From Bondarzewia mesenterica (lineage: Eukaryota; Basidiomycota; Agaricomycetes; Russulales; Bondarzewiaceae), in assembly GCA_004802705.1 (NCBI GenBank), contig SGPL01000182.1, forward strand, positions 1-56,710: 56,710 nt of DNA, read 5' to 3'. The translations under genes were made by a program, and so were the position numbers. Below are positions 40,935 through 53,112 of the stretch, piece by piece. The stretch's first letter is position 1. Every line of letters begins with the position of its first letter. The notes below the pieces were generated by a model, which saw nothing but the letters and a program-made list of their open reading frames with translations, was not told the DNA's origin and searched no databases.

Positions 40935-43030
40935 ATGTCTCCTATCGAGGTCGATCCCCTCTCTGTCGCATGGGCTCCGCCTGCGGATGAGTCCGCACAA
41001 GAGAAAGAGGAAAGGTTGCAGAGGGAGGCGGCTGCGCAGCGTGTCAGTGACGCGATCGACGAATCACTACGTGCCGAGCGCGCTGCACTAAAGAAAGCAA
41101 AAGTCGTGAAAATATTGTTGTTGGGTCAGAGCGAGAGTGGTGCGCAATGTCTCTCTTAGATCGCAGCAGGTCACAGCTCACTGATCGAACTATGTGATCA
41201 CGCGCCAGGCAAGAGCACCACATTGAAAAGCACGTCCCAATCGCTATTGCTCTTGGAAGTGCTTACCTGACTCATAGAAATATTTAGACCTACAAATGAC
41301 ATACGCCCCTACTGCGTGGGCAGACCAACGCGCATCCTGGCGTGCGGTTATCCAGCTCAACCTCCTCCGTTCTATCAACGCCATCCTCGATGTCATCTCC
41401 TACGCCAGCTCCCCAATTACCCGTTCAAGTTCTCCATTAGCATCGCAACCACCATCTATTTATTCCCGTTTGGATCAGGATACAGAGACTGGGAGCAGCC
41501 ATGATCATTCGCGCTCTGAGAACCCTGCGCCACTCACAGAGAAGCACGCGCTCCTCCGTCTACGCTTGGGCCCCCTAAGAAGCGTTGAGACTGATTTGCG
41601 GATGTACCTTAACGCCTCGTTTTCGGACACAGAATCTGCTGAAGCGGATGCTGAGCAGTGGGCGACTCCATTTGACGGACCTGTAATTCACGATCCTGAG
41701 GAGAGGGATTCGACCGAGCGGCGTCGCTTGCACGAATTTTTTGTGCGTGTACGGGGCACTGGTAGCTCAGTAAGTGAACACAGTGTGGATAAGAAGGCAA
41801 GAGGGAGGGATGGTAAATCGGTTTTGGATGAGGCGACGGACGTTATTGCTGGTTGCGCTGAGGATATGAAAACGTTATGGGAGGACATGACTGTTCGTGC
41901 GTTGCTGGAGAGTACTGGGAAACGTCTATGGCAGGATTCCGGATTGTGAGTGTCCCCATCTTTTTTTTGTTATTACCTTTGAACATCCAGACCTAATTAC
42001 ACACCGTAACACCGCTTCCGTTAGCTTCCTAGATTCCATCGACCGCATAGTAGCACGGAACTACACCCCCTCAGATAATGATGTCGTTCGCGCACGACTG
42101 CGCACAATTGGCGTTCAAGAGCATCGGCTAGTATTCGAAAAAGACGGCAGAGATGACCAAGAACAACGCAGATCAAAAGAGGGATCCCTTTGGTCGAAAA
42201 ATTTAAGTGACTGGATCATATACGACGTGGGTGGCTGTCGGACTAATGTGCGTATGTCTCTTTAGCTACTCGTACCCGTCATGCTCAAGTCTCATGTTAC
42301 AGAGAAACGCATGGCTACCGTACTTTACAGATCTCACCGCGATCATTTTTCTTGCACCGCTGTCTTGCTTCGATGAGGTGCTCTCGGAAGATCCGAAAGT
42401 AAACCGCCTAGAAGATTCGTTCGGACTTTGGACTGCTGTTGTAACATCGCCACTGTTGGCGAGGGTATGTCCGATTTTACTTCATTCACATGAGTTTCAT
42501 GGGCTGACCGTTCTTTCGCTCCTTGCTCGCAGGTGATGATGATTTTATTCATGAATAAGTGTGATCTCCTGGATCGTAAATTGCGGACTGGCGTCAAGAT
42601 TAACTCGTATTTTCCATCCTACGGTGACCGGAGCAACACGAGTGGAACGGCTATCAAGTGTATGTCGCTATTTCTATAGTTCTTCCTGCCGGCCAATGCT
42701 AAGTGAAAATTTCTTTAGTTTTTGCGTCGAAGTTCAAGGATACACTGGTGCGGAATTCGCCCGAGGCTCGACGATTTTATGGCTATCCTACTTCCGTTGT
42801 TGTACGTCATTCTATCTTTTCACGCTTGTCGCAGTTAGTCGTTGAGTTGCTCAAATGGCTATGGCCCATTACCATTACTTCCAGGACACGGCAGCGACAG
42901 CATTGACACTCCAGTCAGGTGAGTTCTTCCCTCCTTGGCGCTCTTCTTGAAATAAAATATCACTCACCCTTACTGCTAAGTCTACGACGGCATCATATTC
43001 GAGAATCTTAAGCAGGCGGACTTCGTCTGA
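40935..43030 (+). CDS. Divergent heterotrimeric G-protein alpha subunit
   Basis: Nine exons: 40935-41139, 41209-41229 (21 bases), 41288-41945, 42025-42247, 42303-42464, 42533-42659, 42719-42801, 42885-42918 and 42981-43030; 520 residues. The P-loop reads GQSESGKSTTLK, rebuilt over two introns. The switch I arginine is kept in RARLRTIGV (Arg319). Switch II reads DVGGCRTN, with Cys366 where the catalytic Gln normally stands. The guanine motif is FMNKCDLL (about 429-436), and the TCAT region is degraded to DTAAT. The N-terminus lacks the Met-Gly myristoylation site. Residues about 110-290 hold a serine-rich insertion compared with 350-residue canonical subunits. It belongs to the expanded non-canonical G alphas of basidiomycetes. 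Intron 2 begins GCACGT. Signalling at the inner plasma membrane is the family role; GTP hydrolysis may be impaired. Confidence 0.9.
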
Positions 43031-46000
43031 TCTGCAACCTGTATCTTTGACCCATTTATCATCAACATGGTTTACATCAATTATTCGTCGCACACACCAG
43101 CATTTCTATCATCGCTCTCCATCAGTTGTCCCGCAGTTTTGCTATCGTAAACATATATAATAATGGGTATGTGCATCGCGTCTTTGTCTTTTTCATCTCT
43201 GCCACCTCTCTCACTCTTGCGCTTCTTCTATTTCCAGACTCATCTGTTAGCTCAGCATCACCTAACGACTTTACTCTACCCTCCAACCGCCGACAGTGCA
43301 GCCTTATCTTTCTTCCACCCAGGCATAATTTGAAACCTCTTCGACTGGCGTCCGCCCCTTGATGCATCTATGCAATTATGTTAACATTAGATATTCATTT
43401 CTTGAGCAACGCCTCCCCTACGTTCCTTCCCTGTCATGTATAATCCGTGCTACACACTGCGGGTCGCGGTGCGTGCATAGCCACTGTCTTTGATCCATCG
43501 CGCTTGCTATCCGCTCACACTTGTATAATACTCATCTGATCATCATCTAAGTATGTGTTATATACTTCACAATAAGTAATGAGTTTGAATTTGACAGGAA
43601 GGCAGCGATTGGAGGAATTATGTACTTGGTTTGAGACTGATTATGCGCGTTGCGAATCATGTCGTGGTCATTCTAATTTTGCATGAGTGAAAGTTGAGCG
43701 AAGGGTAGAAAACGAACTCATCGTTCGCCTATAATACATTATCACACCGTGTACCCTGCATACTCAGTCCCTTTCCGTGTGTTGACCCTCCCCATGCGGC
43801 AGCACGGGTCATCACGCACACGGCTAGTGGGCGTACATAAAAATGTGAGCGCTTCACGATACCAGCCGATGCGAGCGCGCATCGCGACGGTTATGTTGCA
43901 TCATGGAAGCTACAACTTAAAAGCATTCTATCTCTTTCACATTAAATATTTTTTTTTGGATAGTGACTAGTGACTGACTCTGCTATCTGGAGAATTTTCT
44001 GAGATTTGTTTCGATAGTGAGCATTGGCAGACTTCATTTGAAAATGGAGATTCCGAACAAGATGATCACGCACCAGGTCAACAACTATCGATGCGAAAGA
44101 TAAATGCCAACGGCAACTGAGAGACGAAGTACGATTCCGACTGAATGCGAGTCCAGACGCGCAAGCACCGCTAGATAGTGCAGTGTACGATGCAGCAGCT
44201 GTGAAGCTATTCAAATTTCGACAATTTGCAGCGATGAAATGGAGAGGACTGATCGACTGCAGTCGCAAAGACCCATTGGCGGCAAGTGGGGCAGCTGGAG
44301 AGCTTGCACTGCCGTCACATCATATCTCTAGCGCGGCGAACGTTGCGAGTCGTCTACAAAAGAGTCTTGCGCCTTGTATGCACTGCTATAGATACAAATC
44401 ACATCAGCTGGCCTGCGAATTGCGTAGAGAACGAAGTTGGTTATGTTCTGAGAAAATCATAAAGCCGCAAGCGGGCATGCTTTGACGGTGTTCTCCCAGA
44501 AAGCAAGTTCTGCATGTGAGTTTTCTTGTATATGCCTGATCAGTTTGCAGCATCGTCTTGGACGAAGATGAATGAGGATGGGAGCACGATACCTGCCGCA
44601 TATATTCCAGAAGAATCCAATGAAGGTAAGCAAGACAATCAGTGCATACACGTCTGAGCGGTATCCTGGACACGGGCGCGAAACCCACAATGTTATCCCG
44701 TGTACATGCGCAGTGATTAACGAGACGTGATGAGTGACCGAGGAACGACTGAGATGAGATGGAAAGAAAAGTTGACCAGGCCAGACGTTGCACATACCGA
44801 CCAACACCAGCCTAGTTCAACCGCCATCTATCTCACCAAAGTCGCCCTGCTAAACGCGCATGATATCGCGAGGGGATGGAATCCGGCATCTTTGATGTTG
44901 AATTATCAGTTCTGGGGAGGAGATGCCACGAGGCTCTGCGAGGATGATTAATGAATTAAAGGCTCTCATCATAGGATAGATCCACGCAGAAGACCCAAGT
45001 CCCAATCCCCACGGTCAGGGCTCTTCACAGTCGAACAGTAATGCCAGCCTCTCGTCTCTTCCAACCGGCAACGCCTCTATCACAAGCCCATCCTCGCCCC
45101 CCCTTTCCACCTCCCTCAGCTGCTTCAAGGACCCTCTATTTGCAAAACTGCCAGTCGTGCGCTGACCACCCTCCTCAAAGCCTCCTCAACCCCATTCCAC
45201 GCCTCGCGATCAGAAACGCGACTGCTACCGTCGCAACCTTGAATGGCCGCTGAGCAACTTTAACGCACGTAGACGGTGCTGCGTCGACGAAGTCGCCCGC
45301 TCTCTGAAGCCATGGCGGATGTAGGGATGCCCAAGACTGCGAGCCGGGTGTAGTTGAGACGCGACAGGCGTCGCACCCATGGTCAGGACATGAGTGGTGC
45401 CGTTCGCCATGAGCACGTTGGGCTCCGTCGCACCGCAAGGGCCTAGGTAGAGGGACGGTACATACATCTGCACTATACTGCCCTTTGTTCTGTTGTCATG
45501 CGAGCATTTTCTCCGGCAAGGTATACATGTATACTCGCTGTGATTGGGTGTCTGTTGCTCTTGGGGGCAGCGCGGGTGAATGAGCCTGTCAAGCACCAGC
45601 GATACTTAGGTTGAGATGATTGTTGGACTTGAGACAAATGCGCAACATAGAAGACTGTATAAAACGCGATTAAGATGATGGCGGATAAGGGCGAATAGTA
45701 CGAAGACAGAGACACAGTCAGAAGAGTTCGAGTGGGGAAGCGCCCCCGGGCACTGCCAGTCGGCACTTATAACACAGACCGTCACGAAGTAGTCACGAAG
45801 TCTACTCATACACAGAACGATTGTCTTCTGTGTGAGGTCTGCAAAGGAGACTACACGAAGTCCATCTCCTACTCTGCATCTGCGCGTATGATTATGCAGC
45901 AATCTTCCCGTGATAGATCTCTGGCGATGGAGGGCTCGTAAAGATATCCGCTCAACGACCATCTACCAGTCGCCTGCTGTACACGGCCAGAAAGCGGATT

Positions 46001-46286
46001 CAACCTACCTTTGCAAGCCGTCCTTGATGAATTTCCGTCCTGTTTCCAGCACACGGACATGGGCAGACAACTATCATCAATTAAACTATTAGCTGTGTAT
46101 GTGAATCTCTGCCTCTATATATTACGAGGCATACTGCACTGGAATCCAAATCTCACCAGTGGCCGGACTTCCGTATTAAATTTTCGAGAGCATCCCTTCA
46201 AGTTTTTTGCCGCCTTTCTTTCCTGGTGTTCGACTGTTGCTTCTTAACTTATATTTCCCTCCTAGCCTGGCTACGGCCTTCTTGCG
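43031..46286. other. 3.3 kb gene-poor region
   Basis: No exon chain or motif could be supported. Plus-strand frame 45041-45253 (proline-rich start) and several minus-strand frames between 44400 and 45960 have hydrophobic patches, but they share no frame-consistent splice sites or family signature. Possibly relics of genes like the DUF6533 gene next to it. The right end should contain that gene's promoter. Confidence 0.45.
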
Positions 46287-48228
46287 ATGCAGCTCAGTGG
46301 CGCAGAAGTAGTGTATGCAATGGATCTTCATCGGTGTCTGCGGTACTTATTTGCTCAACGATCGATGATGTATTTTTAATCAGTACATTTCGTCGCTATC
46401 TGGAGCTCGTCGCGTTCAGTGAGGTCCATAGCTTCGCATCGCGTCTTGATCCGTCTGACCCTTCTTCGTTGTGCAGCCCTATTGTTCTATGACCACTTCC
46501 TCACTTTCTCCGCCGAAGTGAGCACGATATGGTCCCACCCACTCTCAAGGCCCTCTCTCTGGTTCTTCTTCAATCGATATGTGCCATTTTTCGGCAATAT
46601 CGCCGTTTTGATTGTCAGTTTTGCGACCGTGACGGAGGTGCGTCATCCCTCAATGCAGCAGCATCAAAGGCTGTTAACGAGCAGCATGCTTTATGGCGTA
46701 TACAGATGTACGTCTAAATATCCCTGCTCAATGGATAACAGTGTTCTTTGATCTATGGTCGGGCTGCATAGGTGTAAAATATATGTATCTTTTCGCCAGA
46801 CTTTCATGATAGCAAATCAAGTTGTAGTTTGCAGTATGTCCTTTTACCTCACTCCCTCCTTTCGTCTGATAAACCTTTGCATCCTTAGTACTCCTCACGC
46901 TGCGCACTTACGCACTGTACGACTGCTCGCGCCGGATCCTGTCTTTGATATTATCCGTCGGCCTTATTTTATTAGCATTGTCATGCGTAAGTCCCGCCTG
47001 ACTCGCATCCTTGACCTGAGGTCGAAGAGGCCTGATGGATTTAATGTGCAGTGGTCTCTGGTAGACCAGCACAACACTGTGTTACCAGGCGTCGATGGAT
47101 GCTATGTCGAGATGACCAAATCCACGTATGTCCACTCCACTCACCTTTACGTCCTCCTCTTCCACATCTTCTTTGCAACCTCTCTTAACTTGGATACCCT
47201 CGTCGACTTAAGTGGCGTTCGTATGTCCTCGACCAAGATGCTATTGATTTTAAAATATTAATTCCATAATGGACGTGCAGATCTTGCCATGGCTTGGGAG
47301 GCCCAAGCTGGATTCGATCTCCTCATATTCGGGTTGACAATTGCCAAGTCCACAGAAGCACGCCGACAGAGACAAGACATCAACAGCTTGATCAAGGTGG
47401 AAATGGGATTGATTGATCTGATCTACAGGGACGGTGAGCTCCTTCCCACTCATATTTCACTGTCGACATGTCCTGACCACTGGGGTATCCGTTCTGGCAT
47501 TCTCGGGCATGCAGGCGCCATTTATTTTTTGTGCGTAGCAGTCCATCATTTGAAGAATTTGTGTTGACATTCCTCGGCATTGCAGCATTATGGTATTGGC
47601 AAATCTTTCAAATATATTCACGTTCTATGTACGTCCAGTTCAGCTTCTTCATGTATGCGTCTAATTGATCCTTCCTACAGTTTGCTCCGGTGCGGTCCCG
47701 TCCCCTCTGACCTCCCGTTATCCCGTCCGATATGTACTAATCCCTCATTAGGACGGCCTCCGCGGATGCCTATCCACATTTGCTTCCTGGTACGTCCCAC
47801 CTCTTCGCCATCTCTCCCTTAACTACACTCCCACACATCCCATGCACAGTGTCTCAGTGACCATGATGTCCCGCCTCATGCTCAACCTTCACGAAGTAGC
47901 CTCCTCCATGCACACATTGCACGACACTTCCCTTAGCTCTGGGGCCACTATCGCCTTCACGATCCGTATCGATCCTCCCGTCAGACAGACAGGGCTTGAC
48001 GGCTTGACCTCGTTATCCAGCCGCACACCTCAGCCGACACGGGTGCCCTCGTCCCAAGGCACGACTGGCAGGTCGACCCTGTCATCGCCAACCGCGTTGT
48101 CGTTGTTCACGAACAAAGCAGGGAGCGCGAGCGGCAGCGGGAGCAATGGCGGTGCGAGCGCGGGTCGCGAGACAGGTGGTACTTTGAGGTCAGAGTTGCA
48201 GGAGATCGAGTTAGCAGACATGGACTAG
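46287..48228 (+). CDS. DUF6533-type multi-pass membrane protein, rich in microexons
   Basis: Fourteen exons: 46287-46342, 46384-46418, 46477-46637, 46685-46707, 46772-46833, 46889-46986, 47052-47125, 47213-47220, 47281-47433, 47515-47530, 47586-47628, 47681-47689, 47752-47789 and 47850-48228; 384 residues. The opening TLLFYDHFLTFSAEVSTIW, a long hydrophobic stretch, then NQVVV and LLTLRTYALYDCSRRIL are the pattern of the DUF6533 family of agaricomycetes. HLAMAWEAQAGFDLLIFGL and FASCVSVTMMSRLMLNLHE are likewise conserved and appear only when exons of 8, 16 and 9 bases are included. About seven membrane helices are expected, with a serine/glycine-rich cytosolic tail. Function unknown; topology resembles receptors. 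Exon 4 (23 bases) is the least certain, because alternative acceptors keep frame. Confidence 0.8.
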
Positions 48229-48599
48229 CGCGCAGAGCTGCATGGCGGAGATGTGAGCTTTCTGCTCTAAAAAATGCGACTTATGCTATTTTCTTGAGCT
48301 GGTAAATCTTCTTGTATAAATTCATACAGCGAGGATGACCATCTAGTGATATTACATATTGACCCCGCAGTTGGGTTCCTTATAGGTCAATGTACCGGCC
48401 TGAAGCACTCAAATGAAAGCAGTGCAAGACCTAAGGCCTGATCAATAATTCAGTATTCCCATCATCGCAGCCACATTTCCATTGGCTCTTGCTTCTGGAG
48501 TACTAGCTTACAGTGATACAACACCAGACAACACTGGGCCCTCCGATCCAAAGTCTCCGTTTGTGACCTTCGAGGACCCCGGTACGAGTACTGTACAAT

Positions 48600-50356
48600 T
48601 TCGATCGCAGTTCAAGATGCTATCACAGCACTCAAGGAGCTGGAGACAAGTGCCGAAATGGCGCTGAAATGCAAAGCGGATAAGGTGTCGAGAGAGATGT
48701 ACCCAGGCAGCCGACCACGCTCGCCTTTACATGTCCCTTCGCCCGTTCGTTCTGTTTTCATTTGGCTTCGAATTCTGGGCTCCGAATTTTGTGTGGGTTT
48801 CTTTGACCGTGATGGCATTACGTTTTCTCCCAAACGGGATGTGTGGAATGACACAAAGGATTTCATCCGCAGCATGGCTTGTGCCATGTGGGCCAACAAC
48901 CGTAGAACTTGGCCAAGGTCCTACTGTTTACGAACTTGATTCATCCATTGCTCAACACCCTGTCGGACAAACCGACAAGGAGAGCTATCCTTCAAAACGT
49001 CATCAGCCCTTCGGAAGCGACAGGCGGCAGTGGTGTACTATCGGCTGTCCCTTGTGGAGCTCGCTGTCGCTCTTCGGCCTCGGCACAATAGTGTGGCATG
49101 GGCGAGAATACAGGAGAATACGACAAAAGACTGTCCGGCCCAGTTCAGGTCTTGCAGACTACCTGGCGTCGCAGCAAAGGCGATTCTGAGGCTTTGATGT
49201 ACCAAACCGTTAAAGAACGCATCCTGGTCTCGCCAAATATCTAGCCGGTGGCGATATGAGGGATCCTAGACGTCTTGGCTTGAAGGAGGTCCCCCTCCTC
49301 ACTGTTCGCCATATTCGTTTAGAAGCATTCGACCCATCTGCTGTGACTCCTGTCCTGCACCGACTGATCACCAGCACCACGGGCCGCCCTCTGTGGGAAT
49401 ACTCGTCAGATCTCGAGCTGCTCAAGGGTATGCGTGCCGCGCTCGACGGTAAGTGTTCGCGCCTTTCCCGTTTGATTTCTCGCTCACGGATTTCTCAGGT
49501 CACCGCTTCCTTTATGATCAGGGCATCCTTCACGGAGACATCAGCGCCGCTAATATCCTCCTTGCCGTGCACCCTCTCAATGCTCCCCCGGGACACGAAG
49601 GTTTTATCACGGACCTGGAATTCGCTCGGGTAGAAGGCGAGGTCCTCGTTGCCGAGTCGACTGTGGAACAAGTGCCATCAATGATCAATTTAAACGACAG
49701 CACTGTCCCAATGACGAGGGTCAGAACCCAGTTTACGTCCGCTAGCGCCCAGCGCGGTGCTACAATGACCGTAAGTCTCATTTCAGGATATTGATATATC
49801 GTATCACTCATTGGATATGTCATTATCTCAGGGTACACTTCAATTCATGGCCACCGAACTTTTGAAAGCGATCAAGAACAAAAAACCTATCTTGCAGACC
49901 GTCCAGCACGATGTCGAGTCTTTCGTCTGGGTTTTAGCGTATAGCACGATGCGGAAACTACTTTCTGCGAGATCTTCAACAGTGGAACATGACGAGCTGA
50001 ATCGTCGATTCCGGGCTTCATTTGGACGTTTGGTAGTTGACGAGATATGGGAGTCGAGGGACAGTCTGATGCCACTGAAATTTGTTCGTGAAGAGAAGTT
50101 GGAAACTGAGTTCATCCCTCGATATATCTCCGAGCCCCTGAAGGAGCTTTTCTTGGAACTGGACGATGACATGACTCTTGACAGAGTTACAGTTCGCAAA
50201 CTTCGCGGTTCACGTCAACTTCGCAGTGCACGTCTCCCAGCGTTGAGCGATCGCTTGGCCGCTTCCAACCCACCTCTTTTGACTCATTCATGGCTTTCTG
50301 ACCTTTTGACTGACAGCATCGACTGGCTCGAGGAGGATCCCGCGTTGAATAGATAG
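48600..50356 (+). pseudogene. FunK1-like protein kinase, 5' half decayed
   Basis: The 3' part is intact: frame entering before 49256 to 49448, 49499-49770 and 49832-50356. It has the catalytic loop GILHGDISAANILL (His-Gly-Asp in place of His-Arg-Asp, usual in FunK1), the metal-binding FITDLEFARV and GTLQFMATELL. Upstream, FunK1-like pieces lie in conflicting frames. One is FDRDGITF near 48800. Next come PTVYELDSS near 48925, GTIVWHGRE near 49085 and SEALMYQTVKER near 49190, before HPGLAKYLAGGDMRDP near 49220-49265. At least three one-base-type shifts separate them, without usable splice sites between. So a full-length kinase cannot be read. A short product starting at 49256 would lack the ATP-binding lobe. 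Sequencing errors are the alternative explanation. Confidence 0.75.
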
Positions 50357-50779
50357 ATAGTCTATGAAAGTGCGTATTCATTATTATAATTACAATGTAT
50401 ACTAGACTACTTCTGTTCGCGCGAGCATGACGAATTCGAAGTCAGAGCCTCGAAATCGTAGGGAGTAAAGGTTGATGCAAGGGACCAAATGATATATGGT
50501 GTGGTCTGTTATGGACATACGGAGGATTTCCAACGGTCTTTGATCTCAGTCTCATAGAGGTGTATGGTCTCGACTCATGATTCATGGTATTATCTACGTG
50601 CGAAAACACAGTCGACAAAAAAAATACATCAACTCCGATCGTCAGATGTCGAGTGAGCTGTGAACTGCGCGGACCATCTACCGCCTCCTTGTTCGACATT
50701 ATCTGCGGATGCGTCGTCCTTGACCCGCACAAGGCTGGAGACGTCGCTGGCGAATGTTTGGTAGCAGAGACGAATGAGC
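50357..50779. other. Convergent intergenic gap
   Basis: About 420 bases between the 3' ends of the FunK1 relic (+) and RMT2 (-). No gene or repeat seen; the repeat tract to the right belongs to the RMT2 coding sequence. Confidence 0.6.
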
Positions 50780-53112
50780 CTAAGCAACCGGCATTTCGAA
50801 CTCGCTCTTCTTCGACGCACTCCTCCCCCTCTCGCTCGCAGGACCTCCGTCCTGCACATCGTCATCAGAGTCTTCCGAAATCGCATAGTCATCAGAGGCT
50901 TCCGAACCCGCGTCGTCATCGGAGTCTTCCGAACTCGCGTCGTCACCAGAGTCTTCCGAAACCGCATAGTCATCAGAGTTTTCCGAACTCGAGTCGTCAC
51001 CAGAGTCTTCCGAAACCGCATCCACGCATACGAGTTCACCAAACCGCACTGCATCCCGTTCAACGAATGTCCTCGGCACGGTAGGCGCTAGCATGCACAG
51101 AGGGACCAGACGCTGCACATCAGGCGCGGGCTGCCCGTCATGTCATAGGAACAGAAGAAGAAAAAGGCGTATGAGTGGTACGGTCGGATTATGGACGAGT
51201 GCTGTGAGAAAGTCTTACCCTTGGATTCTCTACGAACCCGTTCCAATACCGCCTTCTATCGATATCGACCTCTGCATTCCGGATGGGGTCAGCAAAGAAT
51301 TATACGGTGAGGAAAGCAGACAGGATGGAAGCATGTGTGTTTCCACGTACCAGTCCATTGCGTGTTCATCCCCAAATCGTTCAGATGCCGCTCCACGACC
51401 TCCGTAAAGACCTATGACAGAGCATTCACTAAGATTCAGCAACGGACAGAGAACAAAAAAGAGACGGGAAGTTTAAACGCACTTTCGCCCACGCTGGATC
51501 ATTCTGTCCGACACCATGGAAGAAACTGAATCGCGCGTGCGGTCCTTTCAACAGCCTCGGTACGTGCCTGAAGAATTCGAGATGGTCCCGGTACGACTCC
51601 TCGAATGTGTCAAAGTAGATCGCGTCGAACGTCCCAATTTCGAACTCCTCGCCCATATCGTTGTACACTTTCCCCTCTGCAGCCGCATCTGCTGAGCCAC
51701 GTAAGATATCTTGCCACGTTGCTTGGAAAATTTCGACGCCCGGCTTTTTGTGCCATCCCGTCTTTTGCATCTCAATCAGCGCGTTTCGTTGAGGCTCGAG
51801 GATGACGTGTCTCGCAGGTTTGTATTTTTGAATAGCGGCGTCGATCTGGCGCATACGGATAAAGACGAAGCCGCGAATGAACGGACAGTTTAGCATATAA
51901 TTGGAGAAGACGGGTCGCACAAGGAGCATAAAAAATGAAACACATACCAAACCTAATCCAAAACCAATGTTCAACACGGACGCGCCTTCGGGAAGGCCTT
52001 CCATCAATTGTCTGGCTGACTCCTCCACTGCAATTGTCAAGTTAGTTACTCGAACAACCAAAAGAAAGAAGCAAAAAAATTAAAATTAAAAAAGGGAAGC
52101 TGAGACGCACTGATTGGTAATTCCCAATCCATCATCACTCCTGATCCCCGTCCAGACACCATGATTTTCTCAACCTGCACTTTGGGCTCTTCCCCCTCAC
52201 CCCCAACTGTATGCCCGGGGAGCGGACGGAGAATACACGCCCCACCGTCGTCCAAAATCCGACCGCCGCCCCTGCCATCAGGGTCGAGTTCCATGTAGAA
52301 GCATGGCTCTTTTAAGAAAATTTTGTTATGGCGCGTCCGGTCAATGGGATGACATTCGTCATAGGTCTTTACGGGACCGTAGAAGTGCTTGTACTCTGCG
52401 CGATAAAGATGCAACATGTGTGCAGGTGGAGAGGGGAAGAGTAGAAAACATGGGTTATGGCCCCAAATCCGAGCAGGCAACCATCAAGGTGCGGATGTGG
52501 TGAGAGGTAGCAGGTACTTTATCAGCACAATATCGCATGGAGGCTGAACAAGATATCAAGCGAAACACACACCGATTTCAACAGCCCACTCATAGATCAG
52601 TTTGATCATCTCAGGTTCTCCTTCAAACCATGCGATGTGTAACGAATTGCGCTTTCCACCATTCGACCGCCACCAAGGCGCGCCTTTAGATAGCAGCCAC
52701 TTGGCGGCTGTGATTGAGCCGTACTGAACGGCATTGGTGAGGGGCGTGTCTCCCGTGAAGGGATCGCGTGCCTCGAGTTCCGCACCTGACCGAAGCAAGT
52801 TCAATAATTGTTAGGAAATGTAGGACGGAGATGACGACAAACCGGCAGCATAGAGCTCGTCCAGTCTCTCGACAGGACCTGGAGTGTCGAGGAGAAGCCG
52901 CGAGGGAGAGAGGCTCTGTTCAAGTATTTTCTCGAACTGGATGTCTCGCTCTTGCTCGACATATTCTGCATATCTGTTCCAAAGAGTTCGAGGTTTAGAA
53001 GCAATCAGTCAACAAATGCAGTTTAAGCGGTCAAAGGGAGATGATGGGGAAGGCGTGGAATGGCTCTCGCATGAGGAAAAAGGGATAAAGGAACTCACTC
53101 TTCGTCTGACAT
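50780..53112 (-). CDS. RMT2: RMT2, protein arginine delta-N-methyltransferase, with acidic repeat tail
   Basis: Nine exons: 53099-53112, 52843-52973, 52573-52785, 52111-52395, 51948-52027, 51483-51845, 51351-51411, 51219-51271 and 50780-51112; 510 residues. Ankyrin-like helices lie at about 60-115 (TGDTPLTNAVQYGSITAAKW). The methyltransferase part starts SGVMMDWELPIMEESA and runs through the SAM-binding ASVLNIGFGLGLIDAAIQ. It continues with HVILEPQRNALIEM, TFDAIYFDTFEE and FFHGVGQNDPAW, as in Rmt2, which methylates ribosomal protein L12 on the delta nitrogen of arginine in yeast. The usual end (RRRYWNGF, then RLVPLCMLAPT) is followed by an acidic tail of six 9-residue repeats. Exon 4 and its neighbours are less sure: the segment before the catalytic core is longer than usual. 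The frame is open upstream of the chosen ATG, so a further 5' exon is possible. Confidence 0.85.
50861..51022 (-). repeat. 27-bp tandem repeat, six units, in RMT2 coding sequence
   Basis: Units start at 50861, 50888, 50915, 50942, 50969 and 50996 with an exact 27-base period and a few substitutions per unit. In the RMT2 frame each unit encodes nine residues such as SEDSGDDAS or SENSDDYAV. Because the period is a multiple of three, changes in unit number keep the reading frame. Confidence 0.95.

Noticed and set aside
44404..45962. A second multi-pass membrane gene on the minus strand
   Set aside because: Several hydrophobic frames exist but they do not share splice sites or family motifs, so no model could be built.
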